From: Rossellomorea vietnamensis
GTDB lineage: Bacteria; Bacillota; Bacilli; Bacillales; Bacillaceae_B
DNA: 33,363 nt
Direction: 5' to 3'
NCBI RefSeq assembly: GCF_008180415.1
Contig: NZ_VTEI01000004.1
Coordinates: 175,416 to 208,778, forward strand
Position numbers and translations under genes: made by a program. Positions 27,551 to 33,363 of this stretch are shown here, piece after piece (position 1 is the first letter of the stretch; every line of letters starts with the position of its first letter). The notes beneath the pieces are model-generated. The model ran no database searches. It had not been told where the DNA came from and saw nothing but the letters and a program-made list of their open reading frames with translations.

Positions 27551-27622
27551 TTAGAGGAACCTAGTCCCTCAGTTCCTCTAAGCCCAGTACAATATAGACT
27601 TAACATACCGGGGTCAGGTCCT
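27551..27622 (+). repeat. Hairpin plus degenerate palindromic element, copy 10
   Basis: TTAGAGGAAC (27551-27560) pairs with GTTCCTCTAA (27572-27581). It runs directly into CCCAGTACAATATAGACTT and ACATACCGGGGTCAGGTCC, the right-hand three-quarters of the palindrome family. Confidence 0.5.
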
Positions 27623-27747
27623 GCCTTGTAATATATGTGATTTGCTGATTGAATTTCAAGGAGGTACCTTAATAACGAGTATTTCTTATACTAACAATTA
27701 TCTATTTGTGTTTATAAAAAGGTCAATATGCTTCAAAGAATGGAAGG

Positions 27748-27801
27748 TTTCGACAAAATTCAACATATATACTTGTCGAAATTTGATACCATTGGTATAC
27801 A
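27748..27801 (+). promoter_or_regulatory. Promoter with 9-bp inverted repeat ahead of the ABC-3C operon
   Basis: TTTCGACAA (27748-27756) and TTGTCGAAA (27773-27781) are exact reverse complements 16 nt apart. The right arm contains the -35-like TTGTCG (27773-27778). After 17 bp comes TATACA (27796-27801) with an extended -10 TGG just before it. Translation starts 22 nt later. The repeat spacing places the half-sites about 2.4 helical turns apart (25 bp between starts), as for a dimeric repressor. Confidence 0.65.
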
Positions 27802-27822
27802 AAAATTTATAGGGGATTTGTT

Positions 27823-28959
27823 ATGGAAAAAATTAATCATGAAGAGTTGGTTGAAATTCATGAGCCGAATTACATTACCAGTGCTACAAATTTTCAGCTG
27901 CTAGTGGGTAATTCAGTCTTACCCATTGATAGACTTAAAATAATTTCACCAAATGAGTATGAGGAGATAATAGAAGAGTGGATTTTTGGATTTCTTAGGA
28001 AAAAGTATGAAAAAGTGGTGAAGGTTGGTGGAGCAGGGGATAAAGGACGAGATGTAATAGCGTTCCAAAAGGATTCCAGGGACGGAGAAGAAATTTGGGA
28101 TAATTATCAATGTAAACATTATCACGCACCTTTAACTCCTTCGCAAATGTGGGTTGAATTTGGAAAGCTATGTTACTACACATTTATTGGGGCTTTTAAT
28201 ATTCCTAGAAAATACTATCTTGTTGCTCCTAATGGAGTGGGTGGAAAATTGTATGACTTTATAATGCAGCCCGGAATTCTAAAAGCCGAATTAATAAAAG
28301 AATGGGATAATCACTGTTTGAAAAAAATCACTAAAACTAAGGAAATACCACTTACAGGTGACTTTAAGAAATATGTAGAAAGCTTTGATTATTCTATCAT
28401 TGATGTAATAAATCCAATTGAGTTTATAAACCAGTATCAACAGACCTCTTACTTTCCATTAAGGTTTGGCGGGGGGTTAAAAAAAATGCCTGACAGACCT
28501 AAAAATGCACCTCAAGAAATTAGTGAAAAAGAAATGATGTATGTAAAAAAATTATTTGGCGCTTATGGTAATCATAAAAATAAAATAATTAACAGCTTGG
28601 AGGACTTAAAGGCTTATAAACGAATGTTACACCATTTCAATAGGCAGCGAATTTATTACTATCAAGCGGAGTCTTTGAAGATATTTGAAAGAGATTCGAT
28701 GCCTAGTGGAATTCATGCATTTGAAGATTTAAAGGAAGAAATTTTCCATGGAATTATTGATACGGTTTATTCTAAATATGAAGATGGTTTCGAAAGAGTA
28801 AAAGCCACAACACAGCAAGCTAGAAACCTCGTTGTTAGTGGGGAGAATATCTTCAGTGATTTTCTCACTGGAAATGATAAAAGCGGTATTTGTCATCATT
28901 TAGCAAACGAAGAGAAGCTAGAAGAAGAAATAACTTGGGTGATAGATGATGAAGAATAA
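27823..28959 (+). CDS. Mrr-like PD-(D/E)XK nuclease effector of an ABC-3C system
   Basis: The product is 378 aa. Residues ~40-150 form a restriction-endonuclease-like fold: helix with Glu52 (YEEIIEEWIFGFLRKKYEKV), then VGGAGDKGRDVIAF with Asp77, then DNYQCKHY with Gln96 and Lys98, i.e. the D...QxK site of Mrr/REase_Mrr enzymes. The C-terminal ~150 residues (from EISEKEMMYVKKLFGAYGNH) resemble the ABC-3C C-terminal domain that couples varied effectors to the ATPase: LEDLKAYKRMLHHFNRQRIY, YYQAESLKIFERDSMPSG, FEDLKEEIFHGIIDTV. It overlaps the next gene by 14 nt. The ribosome site is modest (TAGGGGAT). The operon order effector, middle component, ATPase is as described by the Aravind group for ABC-three-component conflict systems. 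Proposed role: cleaves invader (or host) DNA on activation. Confidence 0.8.
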   Translation: MEKINHEELVEIHEPNYITSATNFQLLVGNSVLPIDRLKIISPNEYEEIIEEWIFGFLRKKYEKVVKVGGAGDKGRDVIAFQKDSRDGEEIWDNYQCKHYHAPLTPSQMWVEFGKLCYYTFIGAFNIPRKYYLVAPNGVGGKLYDFIMQPGILKAELIKEWDNHCLKKITKTKEIPLTGDFKKYVESFDYSIIDVINPIEFINQYQQTSYFPLRFGGGLKKMPDRPKNAPQEISEKEMMYVKKLFGAYGNHKNKIINSLEDLKAYKRMLHHFNRQRIYYYQAESLKIFERDSMPSGIHAFEDLKEEIFHGIIDTVYSKYEDGFERVKATTQQARNLVVSGENIFSDFLTGNDKSGICHHLANEEKLEEEITWVIDDEE

Positions 28960-29467
28960 ATTTACAACTAATCGGGATACTTTCGTTTTTAATACTCCAC
29001 TAGAAGTTGGACTTAGAGCGCTTATGATTTTGAATGAACTATCTCCTTCTTTAATAGATTTGAATAGACTTGTTATTTACGATTACTTGGTGACGCATAG
29101 TAGTGATGTTGATACTAATGTAGAAAGTTTACATCCATCAATACCCAATCGTTCAGGGGAAATAATAATAAAAAGAAAAGTAATGCAAGAAGGTATCGAT
29201 TTAATGTATTCAAGGGAATTAGTAGAAATTGTGTATACAAAAGGTGGGGTAAGTTACAGGGCTAATGATTTAAGTGCATATTTTATTGACTATTTTGACT
29301 CCATTTATGCAAGAGAAATAAGAAATTATTCCCACTGGTTAAACGAAACCTTTAGTCACCTTTCTGATAAAGAACTAGAAGAGTATATAGATGAAAATAT
29401 TCACAAATGGGGTAGTGAATTTACAAAGGAATCTTTAGTGAGAGGAGGGTTCGATCGAGATGAATGA
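28946..29467 (+). CDS. ABC-3C middle component (winged-helix adaptor)
   Basis: The product is 173 aa (ATG at 28946 or 28949). It opens with the family hallmark FNTPLEVGLRALMILNEL, then LNRLVIYDYLVTHSSDV, ESLHPSIPNRSGEIIIKRKV, MQEGIDLMYSRELVEIVYTK, YRANDLSAYFIDYFDS. This is the ABC-three-component middle-component pattern, a winged-helix-like protein thought to bridge effector and ATPase and perhaps sense nucleic acid. It overlaps the nuclease gene by 14 nt and the ATPase gene by 8 nt. No catalytic motif is visible. Confidence 0.85.
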   Translation: MMKNKFTTNRDTFVFNTPLEVGLRALMILNELSPSLIDLNRLVIYDYLVTHSSDVDTNVESLHPSIPNRSGEIIIKRKVMQEGIDLMYSRELVEIVYTKGGVSYRANDLSAYFIDYFDSIYAREIRNYSHWLNETFSHLSDKELEEYIDENIHKWGSEFTKESLVRGGFDRDE

Positions 29468-31319
29468 AATGGGGTTTTATATAAAGAAATTGATGGTCAC
29501 TGGTAAAAATGTTGAGAATGCAATTGTTACTTTCGAGACAGGGCTAAATATTATTTCAGGACCATCAGACACTGGAAAATCTTACATCTTCGAATGTGTA
29601 AATTATATGTTAGGTGCGAAGGATGTCCCTAAAAAAATTGATGAAAGTAAAGGTTACTCTTCTATACTAATGGAGATCGTCTTATATAGCGGAAAATCAT
29701 ACACACTAAAAAGGGAATTTGGTAAAAATACTATCGAAGTTTATGATTCTCCCACTTTATCCATAAAAAATAACATTCCTGAAATTTTAAATTACAAACA
29801 TGATAAGCAAAAAACGGACAATCTATCTGCTTTTTTACTTCAAAAGTCAGGATTTATTCATCCGACTAGTGTATTAAAGAAGAAAAATGGAGAGCTACGC
29901 ACATTAAGTTTTAGAGACTTACCTATTTTTATTACAATTAACGAGTCAAAAATAATTAAGGATAAATCCCCTATACTATCTGGACAATTTGTTAGTGTAA
30001 CTGTTGAAAAGTCTGTTTTTAAACTGATTGTTTCTGGAATTGACGATAAAAAGAATGACGATATTATTGAAAATGATAATGGTTCCAAAGCGAAATTAGA
30101 AGGACAAAAGGAATTATTAGATAGACTAATACATGAGGAAGAAAAATATCTATTTAATTTTCCATCAGCAGATATATTCCTGGAAATTGATATGGAGGAT
30201 AAATTTAAGGAACTACAAGTAGAGTTAAGAAGTATTAATAATGAAATTAAAGAGCAGACATTTATCAAAAGAAATCTTTGGAGTGAAATTGAAGAAAAGA
30301 AATCTAAGTATATAGCAGTATCAGAGTTAATTAAAAGATTCCATCTTTTAGAGGAACAATACAATTCTGACTTAAAAAGACTGATCTTTGTTAAAGAAGG
30401 AGATCATTATTTTTCACAACTTAACTTTTCGGTATGTCCTTACTGTAATCAAAAAGTAGATGGTTCTCATGAAACAGAATGTATAGGTGAAGAAAATGAA
30501 GTCAATATAACAGAATCAATTGAAGCAGAGATAAATAAAATAAATATTCAATTGAAAGATTTAGAATCTACAATACTGGAAACAGAGTTAGAACATTCAG
30601 AATTGCTGATAGATATTGAGAGACAACAAGAGGAATATGAGATTATTAATGACAGTATTGTTAATACATTAGAACCACGAGAAACTAATATTAGGGATAT
30701 TATAGACAACTATATATCCCAAAGAGATATGTTAGCTGACTATAATTCAACAAACGAGAGAATTACTGATTTAATTAATGAAAAAGAAATAGTTTTAGAA
30801 AAGTTAAGGAAACAACCAGAGAAGAAAAATATTAATACAAACGAAAACGAAGGATTAATATTAAGCGCCTATAATGAATTTTGCAAGTATATGTCCAATA
30901 TATTAAAGAGATGGAAGTTTTCTAAAGAACCTACTGTTATTTTTGATGAAGGAAAATTTTATGTTAATAATAAATTAAGCAATGACTATGGAAAGGGTTA
31001 TAGGGCAATTATTTATAGTGCTTTTGCAATCTCGCTAATGGAATATTGTAAAGATAATAATTTTCCTCATCCAGGTTTTGTAGTTTTAGATTCTCCTTTG
31101 ACGACTTATCAAGGTAAAAAGGAAAAAGAGGATGATGAAGTGGAGAATGATATTCAAGCGGCTTTCTTTAAGGATTTATCCTCAAGGGGGCACAAAATGC
31201 AAATAATTATACTTGAAAATAAAGAGCCGAACGATAAAGTAAAAGATAAAATTAATTACATTGAGTTTACTAAAGATAAAAGTTTTGGAAGATATGGTTT
31301 TTTTGGGATCACAGAATAA
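29460..31319 (+). CDS. RAD50/SMC-like ABC ATPase of the ABC-3C system (DUF3732-like)
   Basis: The product is 619 aa. Walker A GPSDTGKS is at 34-41, after the N-terminal strand pair FYIKKLMVTGKN and TFETGLNIIS. Two coiled-coil arms (about 215-320 and 345-480) flank a zinc-hook-like insert: Cys326, Cys329 (VCPYCNQKV) and His337/Cys341 (GSHETEC). Near the C-terminus come a signature-like DYGKGYRAIIYSAFAIS and Walker B VVLDSP (Asp544), then IIILENKEP. This is a RAD50-style head with a short coiled coil. The ATG at 29460 lies 10 nt after GGAGGG; ATG 29469 is an alternative. By family the ATPase recognises a trigger, perhaps a DNA structure, and licenses the nuclease. The region is notably AT-rich compared with metNIQ and the permease remnant. 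Confidence 0.87.
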   Translation: MNEMGFYIKKLMVTGKNVENAIVTFETGLNIISGPSDTGKSYIFECVNYMLGAKDVPKKIDESKGYSSILMEIVLYSGKSYTLKREFGKNTIEVYDSPTLSIKNNIPEILNYKHDKQKTDNLSAFLLQKSGFIHPTSVLKKKNGELRTLSFRDLPIFITINESKIIKDKSPILSGQFVSVTVEKSVFKLIVSGIDDKKNDDIIENDNGSKAKLEGQKELLDRLIHEEEKYLFNFPSADIFLEIDMEDKFKELQVELRSINNEIKEQTFIKRNLWSEIEEKKSKYIAVSELIKRFHLLEEQYNSDLKRLIFVKEGDHYFSQLNFSVCPYCNQKVDGSHETECIGEENEVNITESIEAEINKINIQLKDLESTILETELEHSELLIDIERQQEEYEIINDSIVNTLEPRETNIRDIIDNYISQRDMLADYNSTNERITDLINEKEIVLEKLRKQPEKKNINTNENEGLILSAYNEFCKYMSNILKRWKFSKEPTVIFDEGKFYVNNKLSNDYGKGYRAIIYSAFAISLMEYCKDNNFPHPGFVVLDSPLTTYQGKKEKEDDEVENDIQAAFFKDLSSRGHKMQIIILENKEPNDKVKDKINYIEFTKDKSFGRYGFFGITE

Positions 31320-31555
31320 GACCGTTGACTTAGCTGGGGGAGAATAACTGTCCTTTTGGTTTGGTTGTCTTGTGTTATTTAAACTTTTTTTGATTAAGGA
31401 ACAGCCTGTACTGTCCCAAATTTAAGAGAGTGCTGGGTATTCCTTTATGATGACAATGCCAATGCATCGATCGAATTTTATGAAAGTAGTTGATGAGTCT
31501 TTAAGAAGGTACCCCCCTCAAAGTCAATTCTCTTTATTTAAGCAGGAAGGAGGAA

Positions 31556-32167
31556 ATGAAGAAGATGGAGACTTTATTTATTGGTATAATTACAACTGTT
31601 TTCCTTTTATGCATTGCTTTTATTGTTACATTTATATACCAATTCAAAAATACAAAGAAATTAAAAGAAAAAGTTAATTCGCTTGAAAAGAAAATTAAAG
31701 TGAGCAAAGACTTGGTACATGAGTATGATATCAACTTTCAAGAGTTGGAAAACAAAATTTTGTTTGGGTCTGACCCCGACTTAACTGAATATGTAAAGAT
31801 AATCTATTGGGAGAGCACTGAAAATTCTTTTCAAAAAAGTTTTGATAAATTTCCAATGCTTGATTTGAAAGTAATAGAGTATGGCTTAATTCGTATGAAA
31901 ACATTGGAAGATAGTAATGATTTGTCAAAATTCTTGCCACCTGTAATTGTGCTAATTTTAGCATTTATCGCTTCATATAATGATTTTTTTAAGCAAACCT
32001 TCTTTAATGACATTTTATTTTTGCAAGTCGGTTTTCCTTTGGTCATATTATTAGTTGTTTATTTGTTCTTAACAAAGACAATCGGTGATACTCGGAGAAG
32101 TAGGGCGGCAGTGATTTACTTTAATGGTCTTTTACAATACGCAAAAGACAAAAATGATAAGGAATAG
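31556..32167 (+). CDS. Membrane protein with coiled coil and three helices (203 aa)
   Basis: One N-terminal transmembrane helix (FIGIITTVFLLCIAFIVTFI, about 8-27) is followed by a short coiled coil (KKLKEKVNSLEKKIKVSKDL), a soluble middle part, and two C-terminal helices (FLPPVIVLILAFIASY and VGFPLVILLVVYLFLTKTIG). AAGGAGG lies 2 nt before ATG 31556 and 11 nt before ATG 31565; neither spacing is ideal and either start is possible. The family is not recognised. It starts 236 nt after the ABC-3C ATPase and is equally AT-rich, so it could have arrived with the island, but a separate transcription unit is just as likely. Confidence 0.65.
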   Translation: MKKMETLFIGIITTVFLLCIAFIVTFIYQFKNTKKLKEKVNSLEKKIKVSKDLVHEYDINFQELENKILFGSDPDLTEYVKIIYWESTENSFQKSFDKFPMLDLKVIEYGLIRMKTLEDSNDLSKFLPPVIVLILAFIASYNDFFKQTFFNDILFLQVGFPLVILLVVYLFLTKTIGDTRRSRAAVIYFNGLLQYAKDKNDKE

Positions 32168-32404
32168 TAATGAAGAGCTTCCTTTAGGGGTGCTCTTTGT
32201 GTTGAAAAAACCAGGGCAGGCGTCCTTTTGAATTTATTACAAAAAGGTGAGACAGTTTAATGATATACTGCTTTAATTCTTTATAACTAAACAATGAGAG
32301 AGTAATTAAATACTAAAGCTGAAGTAATAGATGTTCCAACATGTTTCAACCCCCTATTTTGTATTAAGAGGAATTACTATATATCCTAATTTTGGAGGGG
32401 CAAA

Positions 32405-33220
32405 ATGCCAGATCATGAAATAACAGAAAGCAAAGTAGGTAAATTGTTGGATTGGGCTTATGAAAAGTCTGTAAATGGAATACCAGGCACCGATACAGCC
32501 TATGAATTAGCTGAGAATTTTATGTCGAGGCATGATTCAATAGATAAAGCTATTAATAGCCTTATTCGCTGGCAGAACACAAAATCTGCAACAAGTGGTT
32601 TTTTATCAGGATTAGGTGGATTGATCACTTTGCCTGTAGCTATTCCGGCTAATATCGCTTCTGTTACATATGTTCAAATTAGAATGATTGCAGCCATAGC
32701 CCATATGAAAGGCTACGATTTAAAAGATGACCAGGTTAAAACATTTGTTTTTGTATGTTTAACAGGTCAAGCAGCATCAGACATACTAAAACAAACCGGC
32801 ATAAAAGCAGGAACTGCCCTTACAACTCAAGCTATTAAGAGATTGCCTTGAGAAGTCATAAGATCAATAAATAAAGCAGTTGGTTTTAGGATGGTAACGA
32901 AATTTGGAGAAAAAGGAGTTGTTAACTTAGGAAAAGCTGTTCCTCTAGTTGGAGGCTTTATTGGTGGGACAGTCGATGGGATCGGTACAAATATAATAGG
33001 GAAAACAAAAGGGTATTTGTTTAAAATAGGGGCAAGGTCCTCCACATTCGCTTTATTCCTGATAAATGTAAATTTTACGGTACGGGACAAGAGGAGGCCT
33101 TGTCCCGATATTAATCTGGTTTTTTTTTTTTTCAACAAAATACTTCTCACCATTCTTCTACTTTTCCTCCAGAATATTCTAAAGTTCAAATTAAGATCAG
33201 AGGAAACCATCAGCGAATAG
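32405..33220 (+). pseudogene. EcsC-family gene interrupted by an in-frame TGA
   Basis: ATG at 32405 with GGAGGGG 6 nt upstream opens MPDHEITESKVGKLLDWAYE. The sequence shows EcsC-family landmarks: FLSGLGGLITLPVAIPANIA, SVTYVQIRMIAAIAHMKGYD, and VFVCLTGQAASDILKQTGIK. At 32849-32851 the frame meets TGA after IKRLP, but the same frame continues without shift into EVIRSINKAVGFRMVTKFGE, KGVVNLGKAVPLVGGFIGGT and VDGIGTNIIGKTKGYLFK, the conserved second half. Family-like sequence ends near 33030; the remaining codons to 33220 run through a hairpin and a T-run and are not protein-like. A single CGA/GGA-to-TGA change would explain it. Full-length readthrough or a sequencing error cannot be excluded. 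Confidence 0.8.
33083..33132 (+). terminator. Terminator-like hairpin after the EcsC-family pseudogene
   Basis: CGGGACAAG (33083-33091) pairs with CTTGTCCCG (33099-33107), followed after 11 nt by a run of about fourteen T. The GGGAC/GTCCC arms recall the GGGACAGG-type repeat ends. From here to the window end no gene was seen. Confidence 0.7.
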
Positions 33221-33363
33221 ATGAGACATCCGAAATTTGTTTTGAGTTGGTCCTGTCTATACCCCAACTATTACAAAGCCTTCTGATTCTGTTCCTTAGA
33301 CTACCTCCACTGGGTTTAAATTGAAGGGAGTTAATAGGTATTAGTCAAATCCCAAGTCACTCT

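Noticed and set aside
31447..31677. 76-aa plus-strand frame
   Set aside because: No ribosome site, and its second half overlaps the better supported 203-aa membrane protein in another phase.

Overview
The window looks like chromosomal DNA from a low-GC, spore-forming Bacillaceae species (Bacillus/Mesobacillus/Cytobacillus-like). The reasons are AGGAGG-type ribosome binding sites, a SAM-I (S-box) leader ahead of metNIQ, a CcpA cre-like site, an ECF promoter of the TGCAAC/CGTC type, a collagen-like spore-surface protein and interspersed repeats of Bacillaceae type. I cannot name the species from sequence alone. No rRNA, tRNA, CRISPR array or complete insertion sequence was seen.

Layout. 1-1.6 kb: 5' part of a minus-strand collagen-like gene that runs off the left edge. 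2.2-5.5 kb: a small membrane peptide, a phage-type replication initiator with its own DnaB-like helicase, a nested pair of interspersed repeats and a 77-aa protein. 5.6-8.9 kb (minus): a SatA-like acetyltransferase, a small membrane protein and an ECF sigma/anti-sigma pair with an apparent autoregulated promoter. 9.2-13.5 kb: a three-gene Xre / ImmA-type protease / PIN-like nuclease operon under a perfect 18-bp palindrome, a DUF4362-like lipoprotein, and two copies of one chromosomal block (VOC gene plus flanks) on either side of the operon, the left copy internally deleted. 13.4-16.9 kb: a divergent pseudouridine module, with a wHTH-PfkB kinase paralogue whose catalytic Asp is Glu on one side and psuK-psuG on the other. 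17.5-18.6 kb: a stress-type SDR and a 54-aa protein. 19.2-23.7 kb: a large wall-anchored GH16 beta-glucanase (LPNTA sorting signal) and a divergent LacI-family regulator, with palindromic operators and a cre-like site between them. 23.8-26.6 kb (minus): metNIQ behind a SAM riboswitch. 26.8-27.5 kb: a truncated sugar/nucleoside ABC permease abutting a palindromic repeat. 27.7-31.3 kb: an AT-rich, overlapping three-gene operon (Mrr-like nuclease, middle component, RAD50-like ATPase) that fits the ABC-three-component (ABC-3C) conflict systems. 31.5-33.2 kb: a membrane protein and an EcsC-family gene broken by an in-frame TGA.

Two candidate conflict/defence modules stand out: the ABC-3C operon and the Xre-ImmA-PIN operon. 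Both are AT-rich, both have a strong inverted repeat at the promoter, and both sit beside decayed genes or duplicated DNA, as expected for acquired islands. A ~50-bp palindromic element (about ten copies, some degenerate) is scattered through the intergenic spaces. Nearly every copy lies 3' of a gene and in that gene's orientation, so it may act as a mobile terminator.
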